DNA from: Homalodisca vitripennis
Lineage: Eukaryota; Arthropoda; Insecta; Hemiptera; Cicadellidae
Reading direction: 5' to 3'
Length of the DNA stretch: 64,000 nt
NCBI RefSeq assembly: GCF_021130785.1
Contig: NC_060209.1
Coordinates: 25,110,001 to 25,174,000, forward strand
Under the pieces are notes generated by a model. The model ran no database searches and was not told the origin of the DNA. It worked only from the letters and a program-made list of their open reading frames with translations. Each line of letters opens with the position of its first letter. Positions within the stretch are counted from its first letter, which is position 1. Position numbers and translations under genes: made by a program. Positions 36,501-48,077 of this stretch are shown here, in pieces.

Positions 36501-36940
36501 GTTTTAATTTTTATCATATTAAAACGGCATTCATTCTGCTTGACATGGATGCGACACACTTGTTATTGCGTTACGATTACACAAGATGAATCTAATAAAC
36601 ACACTAGATGGTCGTTGATAAAACGACCTTCATTTTAATTCACCAATGTGTCGAATTTAACATGCCGGAATTGATATGAAGTGTCACAAAACTAACTCAA
36701 CCATATGAAGTGTGTTGAGTTGCAGGTTATAAACGATACTTTCTCTTGTAAAATGATTGGTGAATCCAACGTATATTATGCAAACATAGGAGCTGGACTA
36801 GTAGAAATAGGTTCAGTTCAAAACCGCCTTGAATTCCTGGGAGAAGAAAAGAAAATAGTTATACCTAGATCTCCGATCTTCCCCTCGTTATGAATAGACT
36901 TGTCATCCTCAATCTATCCCAAGTGGGGCGAGAGGGGGGC
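33539..36940. other. AT-rich stretch with a long hairpin
   Basis: No genes recognised. It contains the 18-bp hairpin at 35367-35441. Short minus-strand frames at 35501-35749 and 36111-36428 have no recognisable family. Confidence 0.45.
35367..35441. repeat. 18-bp perfect hairpin
   Basis: AAACAAACACTCCAATAA (35367-35384) is exactly complementary to TTATTGGAGTGTTTGTTT (35424-35441) around an A/T-rich 39-base loop. It has the look of a minimal foldback element or a pre-miRNA-like hairpin. No flanking duplication is obvious. Confidence 0.8.
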
Positions 36941-37162
36941 GGCGAGGGGATTGACACCGGGTGTCCTTGGGATGGGTCCTGTTGGTCACTCGACAGCCGT
37001 TGTTCAAAACCAGAGCTCAAGTAGTAGAGTGTAATCTCGGGAGCGGGTAAATACGACCACCGCAGACTCAACTAGAGCAAGTCTTCTACTCTACTAGATG
37101 GCGAGGGGATTGACACAGAGATAGATCTCGTTGGTCATTCGACAGCCGTTCCTTCAAAACCA
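36941..37162. repeat. Diverged tandem duplication, ~159 bp apart
   Basis: GGCGAGGGGATTGACAC begins both copies (36941 and 37100). Both continue with GTTGGTCA(C/T)TCGACAGCCGTT and TTCAAAACCAGAGCT. The copies differ by small indels. Confidence 0.8.
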
Positions 37163-37342
37163 GAGCTTTGTTGTAAATTCTAGTTAACTTTACTAGATTG
37201 CGAGCAGGGGTTCTTTAACCGTGCCATGTATGCAAACGAAAAATATAAATTTTTGAGCATACGGTCAAACTGACATGAAGCATCCACGTTTTTCTTGGAC
37301 CGAGATAAGAGTACAAATAAATCATTCAAGGCGTACAAAAAA

Positions 37343-37790
37343 GTCATAGGGAATGCAATTATTTTGGACTGAAGGGGAGAATCTCGAGTGTAACATGACG
37401 GACAAATACTAGAAATCCCATAATTTCAGGGAATACATTTTACTTTTGATAAGTATTGGTACGAGTCTTCTGAGTCAGGATCTACTTCTGGAAACTGTAG
37501 AGTGCCGTTAACACTCCAGCTCCAGATGTTGTGAAGAATTAACAGTAATCCCTCTTAACTGTTTAAAAAAAAGTAACAAGGAATAAAATACTTCTAGGCT
37601 GAAGGGGGAGAACTAAGAGTCAACTACTATAAATCACATTATTTCAAGGAATACATTTCACTTTTCATAAATATTGATACGAGAATCTTCTGAGTCAGAG
37701 TCAACATCTGGAAACTATTAACACTCGAGCTCCAGATGTGAAGAATGAACAGTATTGTAAAATATACTCTTCACTGTTTTTAAACTTTAT
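37343..37790. repeat. Diverged tandem duplication, ~230 bp apart
   Basis: Copies at about 37343-37569 and 37573-37790 share CTGAAGGGG(G)AGAA, CA(T/A)TT(A)CACTTTT, TTCTGAGTCAG, TCTGGAAACT and CTCCAGATGT in order, with many substitutions and short deletions. Confidence 0.8.
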
Positions 37791-38295
37791 ATAACTATTT
37801 TTTTCGTAATATAGCCCAACCTAACCTGCCGCTTTCACTTATTACACATTCACCTTTAGATGTTACTCATTTGGCAATGATTGCAAAATACCTAGGAATT
37901 CCTAGGAATATCCACAAGACGAAACTAACGACAGGCATAGTAGGCAACACAACTGTTTAAACAATTCAACGATCGACCCTGTACAACCGCATAACCAAAT
38001 GCATCTCTTGTCGTAGTGAGTCTATCTATGGAGGCGTCCTTGGCGACACGGCCTGCACGAACATGCAGACCTACCTCTCCATCTCGAGGAGCGACCACCC
38101 TTGATCCACTGACCGGACAAGTAAGACCCTGCAAGCCTGCAGATTCCAGGATACGACTTTCCGATTAGGCTTTCACAGAAGTGCGGAGTCATGACAGCGC
38201 GAATTCTTTAGCTTACTAAGTGAGCAGAGGTGACTCAGTAACACTATCTTACAGCTGGTACTGAGTGACACGTGGCTCAGGAATGTGGTGATAAA

Positions 38296-38667
38296 CATGC
38301 ATGCTTTAGCGTGTTACCAAATCATTTCCAACATTCATTAGGTCAATTTCAGAATGTTGCAGGTATAGCCTATTCTCAATATAGTATCGTAACACAGTAC
38401 TAGTTTAATAATCCTGACTGATAATATTGTCAGTGTCACCACAAGAACTTTACCATCATGAGAAAAAAATTCTGGCAACATGCATGCTTTTAGCGTGTTA
38501 CCAAATCAGTTTTCACCATTCATTACGTGAATTCGTTTCAAAATTATACATGTATAGCTTGTTCTCAACATAGTATCTTAACACAATACTAGTTTAATAA
38601 TCCTGACCAATAATATTGTCAGTGTCACCACAAGAAATTTACCACCACGAGAAAAAAATCGGGCAAG
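38296..38667. repeat. Tandem duplication, 183-bp unit
   Basis: Copies start at 38296 and 38479 with CATGCATGCTTT. They share GCGTGTTACCAAATCA, ACTAGTTTAATAATCCTGAC, AATATTGTCAGTGTCACCAC and GAGAAAAAAAT in order. This is the most similar of the three small duplications in this region. Confidence 0.9.
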
Positions 38668-39097
38668 AAATGACAGAGAACGAATACAATAAATATTATG
38701 ATAACGCGTACATATCAGGTTGGTGACGATGGTTTTAATAATGTTGAAGAAACCGAATATTTGCACTTTCATCCTTAATGCTCACAAAATCAAAAAGGAT
38801 TATATACACCATTATAATTTATAACATATTAATCTAATATAGAATTTACGTTTTCACTATGCCTGAACTCTTTAAACGAAAGTCATTTCACAAACAAATT
38901 TATGTACTAATATAAAATAGTACATAATCTGTATGTAATGGTAAATATATTTAGTAGATCAGAACTTTAACGAAAATCACCTGCCGAGCTTAAATTGTCA
39001 TCATTTTCTTACTTACGCTTCAGATTGTATAAAACCTGAAAAAATTGAAGATTTAAATAACACTTCGTTGATCGCAGGTATCCGGGAATTATAAAAA

Positions 39098-39936
39098 TCT
39101 ATACGTAGTATAAATTGAATTAGTTTTTGTTTTTATCTGTGTGTGCATCGATATTTTCTAAACTACTAAACGGATTTTCATACGGTTTTTACTGCCGGAT
39201 TTTTTATGAACTAGGGCAGGTTTCTAAGTATGATATATAAATATTTCAATCATAAACAGCGGAGATACGTTTGCATAATGCAAACATTGATATTTTTGAG
39301 AATTCAGGAAAATATAATTTATAATATTTACGAAATTTCATGTAAAGCTAACGGACACAAACAACAGCTGTTGCGCTTTCAGCCGAAGTTCACCAAAGAG
39401 GCAGAAACATGTATACACATTTGAATTTTATAATACATTAAATGTACAGTGCTTGATCATTAGTGTAGTGTAGCCTATATTTCAGAGACGAAGTTACAAT
39501 CGAATTTTTACTGTATTAAAACCAGTGATGAATTAAAACCATATAATGCATCGGAAATAGTATTTAAACGCAGTTATAAGAATCACATTAATGAACAAAG
39601 CTGTGAATGTTTGCACATACGGTACTTGAAACTGGTTGGTTCCCTTGGCGTTGTGCATGACACTTTTGCTGTAGCTTAAGGAACACAAGGGGGCGGCACA
39701 CTCTTACCCTTATACCGGAAGGAGAACACAAGCGACAGAAGTACAGTACCAACTTTCTGGCCGAAGTAGATTTTTTAAGCTTACGCATGCATATATTTTC
39801 ATTACCGGGGATATGTGTTTACTTATGTTTGAAGAATTCATTGGGCTCTATCATATTATATCATAACAGCTTTCACTAAACAGGCTACGTCCTTCAATTT
39901 TGAAAATTGCGTGTGAAGCCGCGGGTAACTGCTAGT
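39098..39936 (-). mobile_element. Short repeat with 'CTAGCAGTTACCCGCGGCTTC' start, minus strand
   Basis: On the minus strand it begins CTAGCAGTTACCCGCGGCTT at 39936 and ends near 39098 with ACTACGTATAGA, preceded by a GTTTAGTAGTTTAGAAAAT tract. Other copies at 41762, 42107 and 52083 share the start. Similar ends are widespread in insect genomes; I suspect a non-autonomous non-LTR (RTE-like) family but cannot classify it. No protein is encoded. Confidence 0.6.
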
Positions 39937-41592
39937 AATGAATAAAAGTAAGAACTAACAAAACACAAACTATACGAACTTTCCATCTAACATGAATGAC
40001 TAACGATACTAATAGCATAAACACACAAACACTTGGGACGCCTCGCTATAAAACGGTGAAGGGGGAAGCCGGATGTAAGCCTTAGGCTAAAATAACAGTT
40101 GAAGCCCCTCCCTACAAGATACCCGGCCCTGCCCCACCCCTCGGACAACACCTTTCATTACGTATTTTATTTGAGAAATTTAAAATTCCTCTTTACTATT
40201 TTAACAATTTTGCTTTAACAGCATTATTCCTCTTTGTAATCCACATATTTTGTTTTAACATTCAATCATTACATAGTCTTAGGTATTTCAAGGACGAATC
40301 TTGGAAAAACTTCAAAACAACTGAAAAACACAATTTAACCCTCGAATTTGCAGTATAAAGAGTTTTTAATAAAAATTCAATCTCGTAACATGAGCTAAAA
40401 CTATTGCAAAATGCAATTATAAAGGTTACAATAAATCAAAATAGTATATAGATAATGTTGATTTTGTTTTACAAAAACTTATAGACAACTACGATGCCCT
40501 TTGTTTGAAGTTTGTTAATAACGATGGAAGGATTATGAATAAGGCATGATTTTCCGGACATTTCCCATCGTTCAGTGATACAATATAATCGGTAACACAA
40601 CGTTTCAAGATCTGCAGTCCGATCTCTTCTTCAGGTAAATGACTAAACTAATACATGACTACAACCTAGGTCACAGTAAACTAAACATACCAGACCCTAG
40701 GTTGAAAATCATGTTTCTAAACTTATTCACGTTTATTTATTCAATATTATTGTATACTTCTCAAAACTTGTACAACAATCATCTAGAGACATAACGATAA
40801 TAAAAAAAACTGTACTGAAAATGTATGTGTAAGTGACCACAGAATATTAAAAGTTACTATTTTAAAATTTCAAGAAAGATGACCAAGCAGTTATATTCCT
40901 TATGTTGTTGACACATAATGGTCGATGACACAGCACAATATAATATACCATTAAAATCGGCAACTATTCCTGATTCCAGTAGTAGGAATGGGAATCACGA
41001 GTCCTACACCACAACCACTAGATTACCTTTTGCACTACAAGAGTCAGAGCAGGTGTACAACACATGGACAGAATCGGGTGTTGAATTTTCTTGACTAATT
41101 ACACGGATTTAGTATTTCATTTGTCAGATTATGACATAAGAATCACATTAATAAATGTTATGGTATATTTATTCTGATGTCCAATAAGAATGCCATGACA
41201 CTGTCTGACGCTCGTACAATAACGATGTATGAATATAGAAGCTTGGTTGAACTAAATGTATCTATGAATGAACGAGTGACTTAATTCTATTCAGAATACA
41301 TTTTATTGAGACTTGACATTTGTGGGCAATTCACAGAAGTTGATGACACAGTAAAGAAATTATTACTAGCTCTAAAATTTTAGACGCCACTGACAAATGA
41401 CACCGACACTTAACCAATGCCAGTGGGTCCGTGGGCGGAAAAATACAATAGGCTATCTCGGCCCACTGGCGGAAGTAAGCCAGACGTTCTCGGAATCTGA
41501 GATGGCATATGAAAATTACACGAGACATACCGCCGCCACTCTTTGTGCAATCAGTTCGATCAATTTATCTCCGATTGGCCAGGACTCAGATG
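39937..41592. other. Non-coding stretch
   Basis: Apart from the hammerhead-like core at 40603-40634 I find nothing. 40030-40145 is GC-richer, without features. Confidence 0.45.
40603..40634 (-). ncRNA. Hammerhead-ribozyme-like core, family 1, copy c
   Basis: On the minus strand: CTGAAGA (40634-40628), extra A, stem GAGATC paired with GATCTT (six pairs, one G-U), loop, GAAA (40606-40603), then CG. It is flanked downstream by ...GTTACCGATTATATTGTATCACTGAACGATGG, matching the arms at 757-985. The G-U closing pair keeps the stem, so this copy has the most complete stem of family 1. Confidence 0.55.
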
Positions 41593-41679
41593 TAATGATT
41601 CAGAACACACTCAAGTTTTTAATGATTCAGAACACACTCGAGTTTTTAATGATTCAGAACACACTCAATCTATTTAATG
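41593..41679. repeat. 27-bp tandem repeat, 3 copies
   Basis: TAATGATTCAGAACACACTC plus a CAAGTTTT-type tail, with starts at 41593, 41620 and 41647. The nine-codon period gives MIQNTLKFL repeats in a plus-strand frame, which is a by-product. Confidence 0.9.
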
Positions 41680-41761
41680 GATCAGGCAACAGCGGGCGTG
41701 CGTGCAAACTCAAATTTGAGGAGCGCGCAGCTTGTAAACAAATGAATTAACACATTTACTA

Positions 41762-42420
41762 CTAGCAGTTACCCGCGGCTTCGCACGCGATTTCGTAGGT
41801 TTTGCACCTGTATGAGCACTTCTGGTTCGAGTGAATTAAATTTCCGACACCAATATTGAGTTTGCCTTATTTCCACGATCCTTTTTAACGAATATATTAA
41901 AAAGTGTACGTTCATGGATCGTATTTTACCCCGATCTCAGTATTCCTTTTTCCACAGCTGATTTTGCCAATTTTTCTATGAAGAAAATATATATATACAT
42001 ACACAGCTCTAAGAAGGCTACTTTTTTCAAAAGATAACCAATTTAAGGTTCATAACAGTTTTTAAATGTATAGCAAAAGTTGGCCTACATTGCCTCTTCT
42101 ATCTGCACTAGTAGCAGTTACGCTGCTTTGCACACAATTTAGTAGGCGTTACAGGTTTATGACCGGTGAATTATATTTCAAAAGTCAACGTTGAGTTTGC
42201 CTTGTTTCCACGATCAAGAAAATACGTGAAAAAGTATATATATGGTCATTATTGTAATTAATTTCATTCTTAGTGCTTTTTTCCTACTTGATTTTGTCTT
42301 GTTTTCCGATTAAGAAAATATAAATCACAGATCAGAGACGCCTTCTTCTGCCAAAAGAGAACTAGATGGGTTTTATATCAGTCTTTAAATTTTATAGTAA
42401 AACTTTTTACAATATTTTAG
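41762..42420 (+). mobile_element. Two tandem partial copies of the 'GTTACCCGCGGCTTCGC' repeat
   Basis: The first copy begins CTAGCAGTTACCCGCGGCTT at 41762, the second CTAGTAGCAGTTACGCTGCTT at 42107. Both continue with GCACAC(G)(A)ATTT, TAGG(C/T), AGTGAATTA or GGTGAATTA, GTTGAGTTTGCCTT and TTTCCACGATC. Each unit is about 345 bp and lacks the 3' end seen in the copies at 39.1 and 52.7 kb. The duplication is either tandem amplification or insertion into a relative. Confidence 0.7.
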
Positions 42421-43351
42421 AACATTTAGAGCTTGAACTGGTACACTGGTTCAAAAGAACAGCCCAACGAAATTTCATCTAGCATATTTCTTGTCGACTG
42501 CTTCAAAGGGAGTCTTGGAGTCACATTCCGACCATCTAATGTTTTACGACATTTTATAAGGTACATGAGAACTTACCTAATCTGTAAAATCTATAACGAG
42601 GTAAAAAATTATGCTAACTCCTTTGACAATTTTTTTGAAAAATTTGATAATTCCTCAATTATACCAATATTGATAACTAATAATAATTAGTAATTTACTA
42701 AGAGCGCATTGTACGTTTAGAACCTCGATATAACGAATTGAGTTAAACAGTACAATGTGTTTGAAGGGGTGGAGCAAGATTGAGAAGGGAAGCTTTTAAG
42801 CCTCGTCAACGGTTGGTTAGCTGCATGAGCTTTCCCCTAAGGCCTGAGGGAACAGTCTGTTACCCTTCTACTCGACACCTTGTAAACTCTATATAAAGCT
42901 GCTAGAGTGAATCTGGAGTAATATTCAGTACTGCCAATGGTTACACCAGTACATAACTTCAGTACGCCCATCACTGAATTGGGTGTTAACACCGTTAACC
43001 GTGTTTCATTGCTGGAATTCGGGTATGGAAAACACACAAAGCTATTTTTTAGTTAAAGAGCTCATTTTTGCGATAAAAGCAACTAAAAGTGGCAATCGCT
43101 GAAATTTTCAGACCTTAAAAAACGTCCAAATTGATTTCTCATAAAGCAAAAGTTTTTTGAATAATATAAATATATCAGTTTTTGAGTCTTTCTAAAAATT
43201 TAACATTGAAATTAGGCTCTTCAGAAATTGCTGTAAATATTTAATTCTGACCAATAATAATTAAAAATAAAAATCTTTAGTATTTACCACAAAATGCATC
43301 TTAATGCCTCCAAAGTTAAAACAGCCAAACTCGTTAAGTCCATTAAGATAT
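42421..43351. other. Non-coding stretch
   Basis: A single AACCTCGATATAACGAATT sequence (about 42720-42738) resembles one end of a pogo/Tigger element. No partner end was seen. No genes. Confidence 0.4.
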
Positions 43352-44007
43352 AACTCAACCTCAAAAATACTGGAGGAAACATGACCCAGCATCGTGTTCA
43401 AGTCGCACATTGTACCACCTCGCTGTGAGATTCAAAAGCATCACTTGTAAAACAATGCAGGAACTCAACCTCAAAAATAATGAAGAAAACATGATCCAGC
43501 ATCGTGTTCAAGTCGCACATTGTAAGACCTCGCTGTGAGCTTCAAAAGCATCACTTGTAAAACAATGCAGGAACTCAACCTCAAAGATAATATGAAAACA
43601 TGATCCAGCATCGTGTTCAAGTCGCACATTGTAAGACCTCGCTGTGAGCTTCAAAAGCATCACTTGTAAAACAATGCAGGAACTCAACCTCAAAGATAAT
43701 ATGGTTAAAACATGGCCCAGCATCGTGTTCAAGTCGCACATTGTAAGACCTCGCTGTGAGCTTCAAAAGCATCACTTGTAAAACAATGCAGGAACTCAAC
43801 CTCAAAGATAATATGGTTTAAAACATGGCCCAGCATCGTGTTCAAGTCGCATACATCGTTAAGACCTCGCTGTGAGTTTCAAAATCATCACTTGTAAAAC
43901 AATGCAGGAACTCAACCTCAAAGATACATGACTGGAGGAAACAAGATCCAGCATCGTGTCCAAGCCGTACAGCTTCAAACGCGTCACTTGTAAAACAATG
44001 CAGGAAG
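43352..44007. repeat. ~110-bp tandem array, 6 copies
   Basis: Units contain AACTCAACCTCAAA, CAGCATCGTGTTCAAGTCGC, ACCTCGCTGTGAG, TTCAAAAGCATCACTTG and TAAAACAATGCAGG. The CAGCATCG landmark falls at 43387, 43497, 43606, 43718, 43831 and 43949 (spacing 109-118). Length changes come from indels in the junction between GATAATATG and CATG. The minus-strand frames are shadows of the repeat. Confidence 0.94.
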
Positions 44008-44039
44008 ACTAGGCACCGCGTGATACCAGGGATGGTCTT

Positions 44040-44340
44040 GTGCTATTTACGGGCCAGTATTTGTAAACGGAAAGGATTCGCTGGAAGGGCGAAGGGCCGG
44101 GCGGCATGCGCTGCACATCTGTTCCCGCGACCCCCCCTGAACCGCGCCGTCCTGAAAACATCCGCCCAAGGTCGGGGCAGAGACCGGGCGACCAGTTCCC
44201 CGGGACACGACACCTGCCCGCGTCAGGGACCACTGCCAGCAGTGGTGATCTGGCGGGAGTCAATGGATCCTCGCGAACTGTGCGCAGAAAACGAGCAAAA
44301 TACAGCACTAAAATACGAGGTCAGTGGGGGGGGGGGGTTA
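44040..44340 (+). promoter_or_regulatory. CpG-rich block, possible 5' UTR / promoter
   Basis: An isolated GC- and CpG-dense segment (densest 44080-44290) directly after the ~110-bp array. It contains a palindromic CCACTGC-CA-GCAGTGG (44230-44245). It ends at a possible donor GAG|GTCAGT followed by a twelve-base G run. Open frames exist on both strands, as expected of GC-rich DNA. Confidence 0.3.
44263..44319 (+). CDS. Possible first coding exon (19 codons)
   Basis: ATG at 44263 in a good context (GTCAATGG) opens MDPRELCAENEQNTALKYE and stops exactly at a consensus splice donor, GAG|GTCAGT (44319/44320), in phase 0. The peptide is hydrophilic and acidic, unlike the arginine-rich frames expected by chance from the CpG block. 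I do not recognise it. No downstream exon could be joined by eye, and the assignment rests only on start context, composition and donor. Confidence 0.25.
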
Positions 44341-46721
44341 TTTACAACCTACAAGACTACAGAGAGACACGTATTAAAAACGAATCAAGGTCAAATATTG
44401 TTTCTATTTGATTAAGTTTGGCCAGAAAACATACCTAATCATTATTACCGAATAATGAACAGTAATTCTAACTCGACATATGCATAATTGTTCTGGAATT
44501 ATTTCAACTTAGCAGAACGTTTCGAAAGCAGCACCACCAGTAATATCAGAATAGTATACAGGCCATGTACAAATATCGCAGATTAAAACCATTTGTTTAT
44601 AATGTACAGTCCATGGGCAGCAGATTGTACATGAATTTTGGCATTTGGGTTGCATGGGCAGCCAATAACTGAGAACAACACAACCAAACCTGTGTAGGAC
44701 ACATATAGAACATTAGAAGTAGGACGCCGTATATTAGCGATGAAAATCCTGAAATCTTGTAACTTTTTGTGCTAACCCCAGCCTTGCGCACTAATCAGAT
44801 AGTCCTGCACCTGTATTTTATACACGCATTGCGCCTGATTTCTAATTAATTCCGGAAATGGGAGTGACGCCCGCAACTATCTGAACCTTGCTAATTATTT
44901 ACTACTTAGAAAGTTTTTCTAACTCAGTCGAAATACAAACAAAATGCCTACATTAGTAGACACACAAGAGGGGAGAAATAATTCCAGAGAAATAAATTTA
45001 TAAAGTGAATAAATCCCATAATCTAATTATCTTGTACCCAGTCACAACAGCTTTCTCTTAATTTTACACAAAATCCTTGAGATATGTCCCACCAATTACA
45101 TCTACAGTAAATGTTTCTAGAAAAGTGTATTCTGGTGCCTGTTGCGATAAAGGGCAAGAAATGAGTTGCGCGTTCAACAATTAAACTTCACTGAATATAT
45201 ATCTTATAAAAACAACGAAAGGCTTTGAATATTTCCTGTGTCATCATTGACTACTATCATCATCAGCTAGGGTTGTTAGTGGGCTTTCTATCTTTGTTGA
45301 TGATGTTCTTTTAAAGAACACTAACTTCATAACGTTTCTTGAAAAAGGGCTTATTCGAATAGATCATCCTGATAAAGTCCTTGTGCCACCTAACAAAATT
45401 CCATTCTCTAAGGGTTTTTTAAAAATGGCCTGTTATAGCCACGTTTTTCCACATTTAACATGTTATAAGATACTTTAGGGTGGTTGTGATCAAAAAACCA
45501 AAATGAACGATTCTTCAGATTAAAAAAAGGCTATCAAAACAATTTTTGAGCAATAGTCTTGAAGAAATCCTTTTAAGATTTTGCTGTCTTGGTGCTCTCC
45601 TTCTGAGGTGAATTTAGAGGTGATCATGTTCTGCAGATCAAGGTGTGACTTGATTCGTGGCGAGGACATTCTCCAACATGAATTTGTAATTCTGCAATGT
45701 CCTATTTGTTTGGTCCAATAGGATATATATTTTTAAAACTCGTAACGATGAACTTTATTCATTAAAAATATTTTTTAGAAAAACTATTAGTGGAAGACTA
45801 TGTGAAACGCCTTTAGGCTTTCCCAGAAGCAATACAAGCGAGACTATCCTTGGCGACATGGTCTATGCCCATTCGTTCGTTGTGCTGATCCAGACGCGAC
45901 ACCAGAGTAAACAATGACAAGGTATGTTGGAGATAGTTTCGAGGGCGACATTTTAGTCTAGGGTCAGCTCCCCCCCCCCGCCCCCCACTCATCAGAAGAC
46001 ACCCCGTCGAGACAGACACAATACTGCTCCTACATTCCGCAGCTATTGCCCCTCCCACGACCGACCCCTCTAAGGATTATTTTCACGACCACGCATCGCC
46101 GGAGGGTCGCCATAAATGTTCCGGATTTCTTCCATGAAGACATCAAATAACGGAATAATATGCATCAAAGAATTGTGTATTGAGCTCCAATCAAGGTGGG
46201 TTATAATTATTAAATGGTCAGAAGCAAAATCAATTGTCACTAGAATTTTAACTTTGATTCAAACGGAGGGTTTTCTACAAATATAAGAATAATAATGACC
46301 TACCAGAAGGACCACACCATTAATAATTGTTACGATTTTAACCACGATTTAAGTGTGTAGAAATAAGTGGACAAGGAAATATTAATCATTGAGTAAATAT
46401 AATACGCTACTCTAAGGCTTAATGCTTTTATCTCTCTTCATACTTTATGTTTTATGTTTATTGCATTACATAACAGAGATTAATCTTTCACAGCCACACC
46501 TATTGGCTTGGATTGTTTTTTCTGCTGTCACCATCAAGAGATTCTGTTCCTCCTTCATGACAAAATGTTCAAAGTTTATTACGAACAAACAAAAGTTGTT
46601 CACTGCAATCGTTAATAGCAACAAACTTACGCGATAGATCTAGTTGAAGTTCTGACACCTCTCTAGTCAGTGATGCTGCTTACGAACAGAAGATTTTTCC
46701 ACCCTACGAGCGCCATCTTTA
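44341..46721. other. Unassigned stretch
   Basis: AT-rich overall. A poly-C tract interrupted by one G lies at 45970-45986. A minus-strand frame at 45813-46058 ends DHVAKDSLACIASGKA, faintly like the C-terminal helix of LINE-type RNase H, but too short to call. Confidence 0.4.
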
Positions 46722-46845
46722 GGATTTTCTAAAAACTTATTCAACGATCCTCGTACTCAAGGTTTTCTAAGGACTTATTCAACGATCCTCGTACTCAAGG
46801 TTTTCCAAGGACTTATTTAACGATCCTCGTACTTATGGTTTTCCG
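46722..46845. repeat. 39-bp tandem repeat, ~3.2 copies
   Basis: GG(A/T)TTTTCTAAAAACTTATTC then AACGATCCTCGTACTCAA. Units start at 46722, 46761, 46799 and 46838. Confidence 0.9.
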
Positions 46846-47232
46846 CTTTCTCACACATTGAACAAAATAATATGACATTCATTATTGAGGACAGTATCCT
46901 AGAGGACAAAAATATTACAAACGACAATGAAAACAGTCGGTAATAAAGTTTTCGAAAACATAACTCAACTTATAAATCGTGTACACGGCGAAATACCCCA
47001 GAGTAGACTTCCATAACTGTGCCGTGCTCGCTGATAAACGGGAAACGTGGAAACGTAAACGATAATTATGTAAAGGAGCAGTAGGGAGCGGGATGGTGAT
47101 CGATCGCGGGGGAGAGAACATGACTCACGAGCACTTCCGGTGCGTAGTCCAGGACATGCGATGACGATGACTCCCCAACTGGGGACCGACAGACGCGGCG
47201 TGAAGTGTATAATGTCTATCACACTGCAAGCT
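46846..47232. other. Non-coding stretch
   Basis: No feature recognised. Short minus-strand frames only. Confidence 0.4.
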
Positions 47233-48077
47233 AGTTCCAGTAGAGATGTGAAATACCGTTATTTGTCAATAACCTATTACCGAATTAACGTGGTTAGTTG
47301 ATATTACGTTCCAGTAACCTGTTACCATGGTAACATGTTACCAGCTCGGTATTATCATCAGGATGTTACTGAATTGACGTTATTAAGTTGCAAGTATGAG
47401 TCAGACTAAATCTACGTGCGTGGGGTTATATTGATAAATGATACGAAAATTTAACTAAGTTAGTAAAACGTAATCTTAGACTACTTTGAAATGTAATTAA
47501 TTATAAACGGGTTATTTAAAATTTCCACTGCACAATACAATTATTGTTTAGTATACAAAACATTAACTAACTCACTACAATTTAAATATTGTTATAAGTA
47601 GGCTACTTTAAAATAGACTACCGGTACTTATATGTTAATGATAAATGAGAACAAACAATTGTATAAAAATAAGTTTAAGATTTAATTTATTCCAGAAACA
47701 AATCTACGTTTCTATTTTGATAAGTACATTTTATTTATTTATTTCAAACTGATATTTTATTCCCTGCCCCCCCCCTCGAACCTTCCAGCTCACTCCATTA
47801 CTTTATTGGTTTCTCAGTAACATAATACCGAAAAAACGTTACCAGAACTCCGTTCCTAGCCTCATTGCTTGTACGGTAACAGCCTCGGCTGTTACTCAGT
47901 AACGGGGTTGCTGAGTAACAATACCAGAAAGACGTTACGATAACGCCAAATCATTTAGCCCACCTGTTACTGAAATAACAGGGTTTTACTGGTAACACGT
48001 TATCCTGGTAATAGGTTACCACTGAATAACGATGTTACGACACTAATACGTTAACACCGCCCATCTCTAAGTTGCAG
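47233..48077. mobile_element. Non-autonomous hAT element with palindromic subterminal repeats
   Basis: The element is 47241-48069 (829 bp). The left end is TAGAGATGTGAAATACCG and the right end is the complement of TAGAGATGGGCGGTGTTAACG. The flanks AGTTCCAG (47233-47240) and AGTTGCAG (48070-48077) match at 7 of 8 positions, as for an aged 8-bp hAT target duplication. Both subterminal regions are crowded with GTTAC/GTAAC motifs, including the palindromes GTTACCATGGTAAC (47321-47334) and GTAACAGCC-TC-GGCTGTTAC (47876-47895). Such motifs typically bind hAT transposase. The middle (about 47400-47760) is AT-rich and non-coding. Confidence 0.9.

Noticed and set aside
37925..38134. LINE RNase H remnant (HVRAGRVAKDAS on the minus strand), with a similar hint at 45813-46058
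   Set aside because: The resemblance to the 'ADRLAKEA' helix is short, and no catalytic D/E/H residues or neighbouring reverse-transcriptase blocks are visible.
42720..42740. Second Tigger-like element
   Set aside because: Only one end-like sequence (CCTCGATATAACGAATT) is present, with no inverted partner within a few kilobases.
43508..43805. Minus-strand ORFs with CDLNTMLGH-type repeats as genes
   Set aside because: They follow the ~110-bp tandem array and end wherever unit length changes.
45230..45290. CTGATGATGATAG on the minus strand as another hammerhead-like core
   Set aside because: No complementary stem II follows, and the later GAAAT is not placed next to a stem.
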